Shown here: in pieces, positions 1-7,769 of the stretch
Layout of the letters: the number at the start of each line of letters is the position of its first letter
How positions within the stretch are numbered: the first letter of the stretch is position 1
NCBI GenBank assembly: GCA_017451685.1
Contig: JAFTNV010000022.1
Coordinates: forward strand, 1 to 64,000
DNA length: 64,000 bases
DNA from: Alistipes sp.
GTDB taxonomy: Bacteria > Bacteroidota > Bacteroidia > Bacteroidales > Rikenellaceae
Direction: 5' to 3'
Notes under the pieces: generated by a model
Seen by the model: only the letters and a program-made list of their open reading frames with translations
What the model was told of the DNA's origin: nothing
Databases searched by the model: none
Translations under genes and position numbers: made by a program

Positions 1-175
1 AGTGAGTAGTGAGCAGTGAGCAGTGAGCAATGAGCAGTGAGCAATGAGCAGTGAGCAATGAGCAGTGAGTAGTGAGCAGTGAGCAATGAGCAATGAGCAA
101 TGAGCAATGAGTAGTGAGCAGTGAGCAGTGAGCAATGAGCAATGAGCAGTGAGCAATGAGCAGTGAGCAATGAGT
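1..175. repeat. 7-bp tandem satellite, 25 units
   Basis: Exactly 25 consecutive heptamers of the form ARTGAGY (AGTGAGC, AATGAGC, AGTGAGT) fill the start of the window and probably continue to its left. No open frame of interest is carried. Shorter runs of the same unit recur near 20419, 24811, 31517, 42000 and 60038, always between genes, so this is a dispersed simple repeat and not a local accident. Confidence 0.9.
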
Positions 176-181
176 GTAGTA

Positions 182-298
182 TAGGGGACTCGAACGCGAA
201 GCGTAGAGCCGATACCTTAAAAGAAAAAGCGCAGGGCGCAGCCCGAGCAATAAATCAACCCCTATCGGCTCAACCCCTCTTTTGTGAGCAGTACACTA
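182..298. repeat. 117-bp direct repeat, copy 1
   Basis: This stretch is identical over 117 bases to 481-597. It begins with 14 bases that match the 3' part of the neighbouring tRNA-Asp gene (TAGGGGACTCGAAC) and then departs from the tRNA. Inside, GAGCCGATA and TATCGGCTC form an inverted repeat about 40 bases apart. No gene is seen. It may be a scar of repeated insertion next to the tRNA. Confidence 0.85.
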
Positions 299-315
299 TG
301 CAACGGCAGAACATT

Positions 316-432
316 TAATTTGTGGGCAAGTGGCGCATAGCGCAGTAGGATGGGAAGGCTCGTTGCGGGCTCGCACGCAGAACGAGACTTCACAACCTAC
401 GCAAGTCGATGAAATCGACTACTTGCCCACAG
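316..432. repeat. Long imperfect hairpin between the 117-bp repeats
   Basis: The outer arms GTGGGCAAGT and ACTTGCCCAC are perfectly complementary and enclose about 95 bases that contain smaller inverted repeats. A second short hairpin (AGGATGA/TCATCCT, near 445-467) follows. No coding potential is evident. The role is unknown; a terminator or folded RNA for the leftward tRNA-Asp transcript is possible. Confidence 0.55.
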
Positions 433-470
433 ACAAAACAAAAAAAGGATGACCTTTCGATCATCCTCTC

Positions 471-494
471 TGGCGGTGCGTAGGGGACTCGAAC
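471..494 (-). pseudogene. Partial copy of the tRNA-Asp 3' end
   Basis: 24 bases are identical to 725-748, which is the CCA end, acceptor strand and start of the T-arm of tRNA-Asp. The rest of the tRNA is missing. The fragment lies about 230 bases downstream of the intact gene and in the same orientation. Such fragments are what is left when an element integrates into the 3' end of a tRNA, but no integrase is present here. Confidence 0.8.
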
Positions 495-597
495 GCGAAG
501 CGTAGAGCCGATACCTTAAAAGAAAAAGCGCAGGGCGCAGCCCGAGCAATAAATCAACCCCTATCGGCTCAACCCCTCTTTTGTGAGCAGTACACTA
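481..597. repeat. 117-bp direct repeat, copy 2
   Basis: Second copy of 182-298, identical over all 117 positions at an offset of 299 bases. It overlaps the tRNA-Asp 3' fragment at 471-494. The perfect identity implies a recent duplication or ongoing homogenisation. Confidence 0.88.
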
Positions 598-607
598 CAG
601 CACCAAA

Positions 608-717
608 GACGACAAAGCCTCGCTTGGCGAGGCTGTTTTGATTATGCGGCTACGAGTTCACTCGTTAAGCCGCATACAGACAAAACAAAAGCCACTCAAA
701 TGAGTGGCTTTGTCGTC
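608..717. repeat. Branched hairpin element downstream of tRNA-Asp
   Basis: The closing arms GACGACAAA and TTTGTCGTC enclose three hairpins: GCCTCGC/GCGAGGC, then GTTTTG plus TATGCGGCT closed by AGCCGCATA plus CAAAAC, then AGCCACTCA/TGAGTGGCT. The whole could fold as a four-way junction in RNA or single-stranded DNA. It lies directly 3' of tRNA-Asp, so termination or processing of that transcript is a reasonable guess. No similar known RNA family is recognised. Confidence 0.6.
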
Positions 718-724
718 TAAGACT

Positions 725-801
725 TGGCGGTGCGTAGGGGACTCGAACCCCTGACCCCGTGCGTGACAGGCACGTATTCTAACCAGCTGAACTAACGCAC
801 C
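725..801 (-). tRNA. tRNA-Asp (GTC)
   Basis: The reverse complement folds as a cloverleaf: acceptor GGTGCGT/ACGCACC, a D-arm with AGCTGGTTAGAAT, anticodon stem CGTGC/GCACG around loop CTGTCAC, and T-arm with GGTTCGAGT. The anticodon is GTC, reading Asp codons. The CCA end is encoded. A good promoter lies at 850-880, so it is transcribed leftwards. Confidence 0.96.
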
Positions 802-849
802 AAGATTTTTAGAACCTTACAACCTAATTGTTTCCTTTCGATTGCGATG

Positions 850-880
850 CAAAGGTACTACAAATTTTTATTTCTGCAAA
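850..880 (-). promoter_or_regulatory. Bacteroidota-type promoter for tRNA-Asp
   Basis: On the minus strand TTTG is followed after 19 bases by TACCTTTG, matching the sigma-ABfr -33/-7 consensus of the phylum. It lies about 50 bases upstream of the tRNA 5' end. Confidence 0.75.
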
Positions 881-907
881 TTTTTCGATAACTTTTTTGC
901 AAAAAAA

Positions 908-1444
908 TTACACTTTTTTGAAGAACGAAAACTGCACACTACCATAACTACGTGTCTGCCAAAAGTTTGCATGCGACGAGAAATCGCACTCCTTGGAGTG
1001 TTCAAATATCAGGATGCCATCCTCGCGCAGCAGGTCGCGCTCGAAGACGAGCTTGATGACCTCCGCGCTACCCTCAAGGTCGTACGGTGCATCCGAGAAT
1101 ATAAGGTCGAACTGCTTGGCGCAACTCTTAAGATATAGGAACACGTTAGCCTTCACGGCGTAGAAGTTCTCGAACTTAAGGTCGCGTGCCGTCTGGCGTA
1201 TGAAGTTATGGTGCACACTGTTTATCTCCACCGAGGTCACGCTGCGCGCCTCGCGCGAGGCGAACTCGTAGCTTATAGAGCCCGTGCCGGAGAAGAGGTC
1301 GAGGACATCGAGCTCCTCGAAGTCGACGATGTTTGCCAGGACATTGAAGAGGTTCTCCTTGGCGAAGTCGGTCGTGGGGCGCGCCCTGAGGTTGCGGGGC
1401 GGGATGATGGTACGACCACGATACTTACCACTTACTATGCGCAT
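908..1444 (-). CDS. rsmD: 16S rRNA (guanine-966-N2)-methyltransferase RsmD
   Basis: The 178-residue protein matches the RsmD family in length and order of motifs. It starts MRIVSGKYRGR, has the RPTTD.AKENLFN segment at 22-34, and the SAM-binding loop DLFSGTGS at 49-56. RsmD methylates G966 of 16S rRNA in the assembling small subunit. The catalytic motif, normally [DN]PPY, reads DAPY at residues 118-121, which is unusual; the codons GAT GCA CCG TAC are unambiguous in the window. It begins one base after the DUF3822-like gene stops, so the two are co-transcribed. Function is likely but the altered motif could affect activity. Confidence 0.93.
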   Translation of the reverse strand: MRIVSGKYRGRTIIPPRNLRARPTTDFAKENLFNVLANIVDFEELDVLDLFSGTGSISYEFASREARSVTSVEINSVHHNFIRQTARDLKFENFYAVKANVFLYLKSCAKQFDLIFSDAPYDLEGSAEVIKLVFERDLLREDGILIFEHSKECDFSSHANFWQTRSYGSVQFSFFKKV

Positions 1445-1445
1445 A

Positions 1446-2024
1446 TCACTTCTCTATATCTAAATTCTTAAAACTACGCCCTGCGACACGCTTTATTCGT
1501 GCCGTGTCGCCCGTCGCGCGCGCGTACATATTATATATGTCATACACGCGGCTTATGCTCTCGAGATAGTAGGCCACATCGCCATCCGACGACACCGCGA
1601 TGGCCTCTGCGAAGCGCAGCCCATCGTCGTACACGCGCACATAGAGCACATCGCTGTCGAGGTGCAGCGCCACACCCTGTTTCATGTCGGCAGCCTCCAT
1701 AAGGGGCGAGGTGAAGCACAGGCGCGCGCCATAGCGTGCCGTAAGGGCATCGTAACACGCGGTACTTATCGCCATGACAGCAACGATGCCATCGTGCACA
1801 TCGCTCGCCACAACCCTCTCATTCACTGCCGGAGCGCAACCCACAGCCGTGAGCGCATGGTGGCCATCACCCTCGACAAAGAGTTCTGCGGGGACGAGTG
1901 TCGTCTTATAAGTCGACACGACGACCTCCACAGCACCCTCCACCTCGGAGCACGTGGCGAGAGAAAAAGTGTGTCCACCCGACTCAAGACGGATGGACAC
2001 CTTATTTAATTCTGCGTTAGCCAT
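1446..2024 (-). CDS. DUF3822-like protein
   Basis: This 192-residue protein carries no obvious signal peptide. The N-terminal pattern KVSIRLESGGHTFSLA, the later TLVPAELF, and the LYVRVYDDGLRFAEAIAVS segment resemble DUF3822, a Bacteroidota family regularly encoded directly upstream of rsmD. That exact arrangement is seen here. DUF3822 members are usually about 260 residues, so this one is short. The family is thought to have an actin-like ATPase fold; its job is unknown. Assignment is by pattern and neighbourhood. Confidence 0.68.
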   Translation of the reverse strand: MANAELNKVSIRLESGGHTFSLATCSEVEGAVEVVVSTYKTTLVPAELFVEGDGHHALTAVGCAPAVNERVVASDVHDGIVAVMAISTACYDALTARYGARLCFTSPLMEAADMKQGVALHLDSDVLYVRVYDDGLRFAEAIAVSSDGDVAYYLESISRVYDIYNMYARATGDTARIKRVAGRSFKNLDIEK

Positions 2025-2026
2025 AA

Positions 2027-2821
2027 TTAGTTTGCTGCGCCACCCCAGCTGCCGGCCTCGTTTGTAGGCTCCTCGAGGCTACCAAACGAGATACCGAAGA
2101 ACTCGAGATCCATAGGTATAGGATGAGCCTCGCCAATCATATACTTAGGCTCCTTCTCAACCGTAGCCTTAAGGCCGTCGGCCTTCATCTTCTTCATATC
2201 CTCGTTAGCCTCGCTGTGGTTGATGAAGTAGTTGAAGCGGTCGTTGAGCTCGTTCCAGAACTCCTGGTTGTAAGTCTCGGTGTCGATAAACTTGATGAAG
2301 GGAGCGTGGCAACGGATAAGGTGCGTGCGGTAGCTACCCGACTCGTAGGTGATAGTATCGAGCTGGAACTCCTCGGTATTGTTGGTGAAGGGGATATAGC
2401 GGAGGTGACGAATCTGCTCCTCCGAAAGACGGCATACACCAAAGTCATCGTCGAAGATGGTATCGCGTGCTGCAACACGTACTACGCGCTCATTCTTCCA
2501 GTTCTTATCCTTGCGCAACTCGGCGAGAATCTCGGCATTCTTGAGGTTGTTCTCATCGTAAATCTGGCTGCGGTACTCCATCGTGCCGTTAAGAGCGAAG
2601 TCGATAAGCTCATCCCAGTTTGTCGTAAACTTCTTCGCGGGGTTAGAGTCGCGATAAGCCTGTACAAGCTTGATGATGTTCTCCTCCTTCTCAATCACAA
2701 CTTGGCTACGCTCGTCGAAGTGCTGCTCGAACTGAATAGGCGTAGCAAGCAACGACCAAATCCAATAAACAAGGGCGACAACCGCTGCCACCAACAATAA
2801 AATAATGGATGTTCTTTTCAT
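2027..2821 (-). CDS. Membrane-anchored protein of unknown function
   Basis: 264 residues. A single hydrophobic segment at about 6-28 follows MKR, giving an uncleaved N-terminal anchor with the rest outside the cytoplasm. The remainder is hydrophilic and charged, with a long helical central part and a C-terminal GSWGGAAN tail. No catalytic motif or named domain is recognised. It sits two bases upstream of the DUF3822-like gene and may lead that operon. Its counterpart probably exists in related Bacteroidales, but I cannot name a family. Confidence 0.75.
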   Translation of the reverse strand: MKRTSIILLLVAAVVALVYWIWSLLATPIQFEQHFDERSQVVIEKEENIIKLVQAYRDSNPAKKFTTNWDELIDFALNGTMEYRSQIYDENNLKNAEILAELRKDKNWKNERVVRVAARDTIFDDDFGVCRLSEEQIRHLRYIPFTNNTEEFQLDTITYESGSYRTHLIRCHAPFIKFIDTETYNQEFWNELNDRFNYFINHSEANEDMKKMKADGLKATVEKEPKYMIGEAHPIPMDLEFFGISFGSLEEPTNEAGSWGGAAN

Positions 2822-2881
2822 TTTAGTTATTTATTATTAAGTTTGTATCGTTTTTATCACGCACTAAAAAGTACGCCCAAT

Positions 2882-4300
2882 ATGCTTAACACACATATTA
2901 CGCATCAAATTTACGCAAAATTATCGTTCGAAGCAACTTTTAACCAAAAAAAAATAATCGAAAAGTTATCTTCGTGGCTCGCGGACGACGATTACAGGCG
3001 CATATTTCTACTCAACGGATATGCCGGCACGGGTAAGACGACGATTATCGCGGCACTCGTTGCTACGCTCAACGATTTGGGTATCAAAACTATACTCCTC
3101 GCCCCTACGGGGCGTGCTGCCAAGGTGCTCGCCCACTATGCCGGCAAGGAGGCCCTGACCATACACAAACGCATATATCGCGAGCGCAGCACCACGGGCT
3201 ACGAGTCGCGCTTCTCGCTCGACTACAACAAGGAGCGTGGCGCCATCTTCATCGTCGACGAGGCCTCGATGCTCTCGGCACACTCCTCCGAGGGTGCCAC
3301 ATTTGGCTCGGGCAACCTCCTCGAAGACCTTGTCACGTATGTGCGTAGCGGCAAGGAGTGCAGGCTGATGCTCGTGGGTGACGATGCGCAGCTGCCTCCC
3401 GTAGGCGACGACTACAGCCCTGCGCTACAACCCTCGGAGCTGCTACCCTACGGCGATGTGGAGTACGCCACGATGGACGAGGTGGTGCGACAGACGGCCG
3501 ACTCGGGCATCCTCTTCAACGCCACGATGGTGCGCTGCATGCTCGAAAACCGCATATTCGAGATACCGCGCTTCGACCTCTCGAAGCCCGACTTTAGGCG
3601 CGTGGAGGGCAGCGAGCTTCTTGAGACGCTGCAAGATTGCTACGACCGCTATGGCCGCGACGAGACCATCGTCATCACGCGCTCGAACAAGCGTGCCAAC
3701 CGCTACAACGAGGGCATACGTCGCTATAACCTCTCGGCCGAGGAGGAGATTGAGAGTGGCGACATGCTCATGATCGTGAAGAACAACTACCACTATGCCG
3801 AGCGCGACGAGCAGTCGCCCATGTCGTTCGTCGCCAATGGCGATGTGGTACGCCTCAAGCGCATACGTCGCTTCGAGGACTTCTACGGCTTCCGCTTCAT
3901 AGATGCGCAGGTGGAGTTTCCCGACTATGATGATTATCAGATGGATGTGAAGGTTATGCTCGACACGCTCAGCTCCGAGTCGCCCTCGCTCACGCGCGAT
4001 GAGAGCCACCGCCTATTCCTCGAGGTGGAGAAGGACTACGAGGACATCAAAGCTAAAGCCAAGCGCTACCGCGCCATACGCGAGAACCCGCACTTCAACG
4101 CCATGCAGGTGAAGTTTGCCTACGCCGTGACATGCCATAAGGCGCAGGGCGGACAGTGGAAGGCCGTCTTTATCGACAGGTGCATCTTCGGCGACGAGCC
4201 GATGTCGAAGGATATGCTACGCTGGCTCTACACCGCCATCACGCGAGCCACGGAGCGCGTATATCTCGTCAACTTCGACGAGCGTTTCTTCGATGAATAG
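2882..4300 (+). CDS. RecD-like ATP-dependent DNA helicase
   Basis: An SF1 helicase of about 472 residues, similar to the short RecD2/UvrD_C_2 proteins of Bacteroidota. Walker A is GYAGTGKTT at about 46-54, LLAPTGRAA follows at 72-80, and Walker B is DEAS at about 126-129. The C-terminal helicase motifs VTCHKAQGGQWKAVF and YTAITRATERVYLV are intact. The frame is open from an ATG at 2843, but the internal ATG at 2882 places the usual Bacteroidota N-terminus and is preferred. It probably unwinds DNA 5' to 3' in repair. It faces away from the unknown gene at 2027 and precedes mutS. Confidence 0.87.
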   Translation: MLNTHITHQIYAKLSFEATFNQKKIIEKLSSWLADDDYRRIFLLNGYAGTGKTTIIAALVATLNDLGIKTILLAPTGRAAKVLAHYAGKEALTIHKRIYRERSTTGYESRFSLDYNKERGAIFIVDEASMLSAHSSEGATFGSGNLLEDLVTYVRSGKECRLMLVGDDAQLPPVGDDYSPALQPSELLPYGDVEYATMDEVVRQTADSGILFNATMVRCMLENRIFEIPRFDLSKPDFRRVEGSELLETLQDCYDRYGRDETIVITRSNKRANRYNEGIRRYNLSAEEEIESGDMLMIVKNNYHYAERDEQSPMSFVANGDVVRLKRIRRFEDFYGFRFIDAQVEFPDYDDYQMDVKVMLDTLSSESPSLTRDESHRLFLEVEKDYEDIKAKAKRYRAIRENPHFNAMQVKFAYAVTCHKAQGGQWKAVFIDRCIFGDEPMSKDMLRWLYTAITRATERVYLVNFDERFFDE

Positions 4301-4311
4301 GCTACTAATGT

Positions 4312-4342
4312 TTTGATTTCTCGAAACCATTTCGTACCTTTG
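4312..4342 (+). promoter_or_regulatory. Bacteroidota-type promoter for mutS
   Basis: TTTG at 4312-4315, a 19-base spacer, and TACCTTTG at 4335-4342 fit the -33/-7 consensus well. The mutS start follows 23 bases later. Confidence 0.8.
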
Positions 4343-4364
4343 CAAGGTTATATATGTATATACG

Positions 4365-7079
4365 ATGAGCGCGAAGATAAAAGCAGAGATAGCATCAGAA
4401 ATGGGGGGCAAGGAGGGCTCAACAGCCAAGGAGAAGAAGTATGTCGAGACGCCGCTGATGAAGCAGTACTACCAAATCAAGGCGGTGCATCCCGATGCTA
4501 TACTTCTCTTTCGCGTGGGCGACTTCTACGAGACCTTTGGCGAGGATGCCATAAAGGCCAGCAGCATACTCGGCATAACACTCACACGTCGTGCCAATGG
4601 TGCTGCGTCGTATGTCGAGCTTGCGGGCTTCCCCTATCACGCCATAGACACCTACATGCCCAAGCTGGTGCGTGCCGGTGAGCGCGTGGCCATCTGCGAG
4701 CAATTAGAGGACCCCAAGATGGTCAAGGGCTTAGTCAAACGTGGCGTGGTGGAGATGGTAACACCTGGCATCGTCATGGGCGAAAACCTCGTGGCGGGCA
4801 AGGAGAACACCTTCCTCGCATCGGTATTCTTCGGCAAGCAGACAACGGGCGTGGCGTTCCTCGACCTCTCGACGGGTGAGTTCTACGTTGCCGAGGGCGA
4901 CGACACCTACATCGACAAGCTCATCTCGAACCTACAACCCAAGGAGATTATCTTTCAGCGCGGCCGCGAGGAGCGCTTTAATGAGGCCTTCGGCTCGAAG
5001 CACTACACCTATCGTCTCGACGAGTGGGTATTCTCCGAGAGCGTAAACCGTGACAAGCTCGCCTCGCAACTCGGCGTGCCCACGCTCAAGGGCTTCGGCA
5101 TCGAGGCCATGACGGCGGGAATATCGGCCGCAGGAGCCATACTCTACTACCTCGAGTTCACCGAGCACCACCACACGGCACACATATCATCCATACAACG
5201 TATAGATCGTGGCGATGCCGTATGGATTGACCGCTTCACGATACGCAACCTCGAGCTCTTCGCTACAAACAGCGCCATGGCGAGGTGCAGTTTTGCCGAC
5301 ACCATAGACCGCACGCTCACAGCCATGGGTGGCCGTCAGCTAAAGCGCTGGGTGGCAATGCCGCTGATGGACATCAAGAAGATACACCAGCGCCAGGATA
5401 TCGTCGAGAAGTTCGTCACCGACGGCGACTTTGCCGATGCCATGCGCGAGCAGGTAGCCCTCGTAGGCGACCTCGAGCGCATAGCCTCACGTGTAGCGAC
5501 GGAGCGCGTGACACCGCGCGAGTTGGTGCAGCTGAAGCACTCGCTACAGGCGATAGAGATAATACGTGCGCTGATGGAGTCGACGGAGAGCGATGCCCTC
5601 CACGCCATAGCCGCGACAATAGACCCCCTCGAGGCGGTGCGCAAGCGCCTTGAGACGGAGATATATCCCGACCCCGAGACCAACCAGATACAGAAGGGCG
5701 GCATCATCGCCTCGGGCGTATCTGCCGAGCTCGACGACCTACGCCGCATAGCCCTCCACGGCAAGGACTACCTCCAAGCGCTACAGCAGCGCGAGAGTGA
5801 GGCGACGGGCATACCATCGCTCAAGGTGGCGTATAACAACGTCTTCGGCTACTACATCGAGGTGCGCAACACGCATAAGGACAAGGTGCCCGAGGACTGG
5901 ATTCGCAAGCAGACACTCACGGGTGCCGAGCGTTACATCACAGCCGAGCTGAAGGAGTACGAGCAGAAGATTATGGGTGCCGAGGAGCGCATCCTGCAAA
6001 TCGAGGCGGCGATATATGCCGACATCGTGGCCTTCATTGGTCGCCACATAGTGCCTCTTCAGCGCGATGCCCGCGCCGTGGCACACATGGACTGCTTGCA
6101 GTCGTTGGCACGCATAGCACGCGAGCGCAAGTATGTGCGCCCCACGGTAGATGACTCCACCGTGATAGACATCAAGGAGGGTCGTCACCCCGTCATCGAG
6201 ACACTTATGCCCATAGGTCAGGAGTACATACCCAACGATGTTCACCTCTCGAATGACGACCAGCAGATTATCGTCATCACGGGCCCCAACATGTCGGGTA
6301 AGTCGGCACTGCTACGACAGACAGCCCTCATCGTCCTCATGGCGCAGATGGGCTCCTTCGTGCCGGCAAAGGCGGCACGCATAGGCATCGTGGATAAGAT
6401 ATTTACACGTGTTGGCGCCTCGGACAACATCGCCGAGGGCGAGTCCACATTCATGGTCGAGATGCTGGAGTCGGCAAGCATCCTAAACAACATCTCGGAG
6501 CGCAGCCTTGTGCTCCTGGATGAGATAGGCCGTGGCACGAGCACCTACGACGGCATATCTATAGCATGGGCCATGGTCGAGTACCTGCACAACAACACGC
6601 AGGGTGCCGCGAAGACCCTCTTTGCCACACACTACCACGAACTTAACGAGCTTGAGAACATGCTTCCGCGCGTGAAGAACTACCACGTGACCGTGAAGGA
6701 GGTGGATAAGACCATCGTCTTTCTGCGTAAGCTCGTGCGTGGAGGCACGGAGCACTCCTTCGGTATTCACGTAGCCCGCATGTCGGGCATGCCACGCTCC
6801 GTCGTGACACGCGCCGAGGCCATCCTCGCCAACCTCGAGAAGGTATACGGCTCGGGCGAGATAGTACCCACAGGGGCGATAAAGGCGCGTGGCCGCAAGC
6901 GTGCCGTCGCGGAGTCGGCAATAGAGACGAAGGATAACATACAGCTCTCGATGTTCCAGCTCGACGACCCCGTGCTCATAGACATTCGCGACCGCATAAA
7001 GGGGTTAGACATCGACTCGCTCACACCCCTCGAGGCACTGAACAAACTTAACGAGATAAAGCGCATAGCAGGCATATAA
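4365..7079 (+). CDS. mutS: DNA mismatch repair protein MutS
   Basis: 904 residues, full length for MutS. The mismatch-reading F-x-E motif is in GDFYETFGED at about 52-61. The clamp and lever domains follow, then the ATPase with Walker A GPNMSGKS near 640, DEIGRGTSTYDG, and ATHYHEL. It recognises base mismatches and small loops and hands over to MutL, which is not in this window. The N-terminus carries a 25-residue charged extension before the first conserved segment; the true start could be a little downstream. The stop overlaps the next start in TAATGA. Confidence 0.98.
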   Translation: MSAKIKAEIASEMGGKEGSTAKEKKYVETPLMKQYYQIKAVHPDAILLFRVGDFYETFGEDAIKASSILGITLTRRANGAASYVELAGFPYHAIDTYMPKLVRAGERVAICEQLEDPKMVKGLVKRGVVEMVTPGIVMGENLVAGKENTFLASVFFGKQTTGVAFLDLSTGEFYVAEGDDTYIDKLISNLQPKEIIFQRGREERFNEAFGSKHYTYRLDEWVFSESVNRDKLASQLGVPTLKGFGIEAMTAGISAAGAILYYLEFTEHHHTAHISSIQRIDRGDAVWIDRFTIRNLELFATNSAMARCSFADTIDRTLTAMGGRQLKRWVAMPLMDIKKIHQRQDIVEKFVTDGDFADAMREQVALVGDLERIASRVATERVTPRELVQLKHSLQAIEIIRALMESTESDALHAIAATIDPLEAVRKRLETEIYPDPETNQIQKGGIIASGVSAELDDLRRIALHGKDYLQALQQRESEATGIPSLKVAYNNVFGYYIEVRNTHKDKVPEDWIRKQTLTGAERYITAELKEYEQKIMGAEERILQIEAAIYADIVAFIGRHIVPLQRDARAVAHMDCLQSLARIARERKYVRPTVDDSTVIDIKEGRHPVIETLMPIGQEYIPNDVHLSNDDQQIIVITGPNMSGKSALLRQTALIVLMAQMGSFVPAKAARIGIVDKIFTRVGASDNIAEGESTFMVEMLESASILNNISERSLVLLDEIGRGTSTYDGISIAWAMVEYLHNNTQGAAKTLFATHYHELNELENMLPRVKNYHVTVKEVDKTIVFLRKLVRGGTEHSFGIHVARMSGMPRSVVTRAEAILANLEKVYGSGEIVPTGAIKARGRKRAVAESAIETKDNIQLSMFQLDDPVLIDIRDRIKGLDIDSLTPLEALNKLNEIKRIAGI

Positions 7080-7762
7080 TGACGACACAGGAGCAATACA
7101 TAGAGCGACTTAAGGAGATAGTTCGAGCGAAGCATGGCCGCGAGATATGCACGGCGGAGGATTGTGCGCTTCTTGCCGAGGCGCTACGCGAGGCCACAAA
7201 GCAGAGCATCGACCCCCGCGCCCTCGAACTTATGTTCTTGGCCAAGCGCCGCAGCTTTGCGCCACGACCCTCGGTGCTCACAGCCCTTGCGATGTACGTA
7301 GGCTATGGCAGCTGGAGCGACTTCTGCTCGTCGCGCGATGTGCTTCCTGCCGACGACACCGACATCATCCCCGTGAAGCGTCGCTGGGGTGTCATCATCC
7401 TCACCATCGCCGCCATCGTGATAGTCCTCAGCGCCATCCTATACCTTCTTCTTGGCGACAACACCGCAGTGAGCAACACCGAGAATATCGCGCTGCAACG
7501 CCTATATACGGATGTAGACGAGAGGTGGCGTGCCATAGCCACGGAGGAGTGCAACGACCTACGCTCGGCAGGCGACATGAGCGCAAGTGAGGTAAACAGC
7601 ATCATCACCGAGCGTATCATCACCCTCGGCGACAGCATCGCCACGGACATCGAGGCTACAGCCACGCAGCGTGGCATGGCGATAGACGAGGCGACACTCT
7701 CGGAGTATGCCGACAAGATTGCCGAGCGCTGCGAGAGCATCTACCAATGTGCGCTTAACTAA
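7079..7762 (+). CDS. Unknown protein with one membrane segment, translationally coupled to mutS
   Basis: 227 residues. The first 95 are cytosolic and helical, with a VLTALAMYVGYGSWSDFC stretch, then one transmembrane segment at about 103-126, then about 100 mainly helical extracytoplasmic residues. No named domain is recognised. The ATG shares a base with the mutS stop, so translation is likely coupled. A link to mismatch repair is not implied; the pairing may be only operonic. Confidence 0.78.
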   Translation: MTTQEQYIERLKEIVRAKHGREICTAEDCALLAEALREATKQSIDPRALELMFLAKRRSFAPRPSVLTALAMYVGYGSWSDFCSSRDVLPADDTDIIPVKRRWGVIILTIAAIVIVLSAILYLLLGDNTAVSNTENIALQRLYTDVDERWRAIATEECNDLRSAGDMSASEVNSIITERIITLGDSIATDIEATATQRGMAIDEATLSEYADKIAERCESIYQCALN

Positions 7763-7769
7763 TCAGAGA

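Noticed and set aside
1..175. Regular repeats that might be a CRISPR array
   Set aside because: The unit is 7 bases with no spacers.
2123..2800. 225-codon frame on the plus strand opposite the gene at 2027
   Set aside because: It is the antisense shadow of a gene with a clear membrane anchor.
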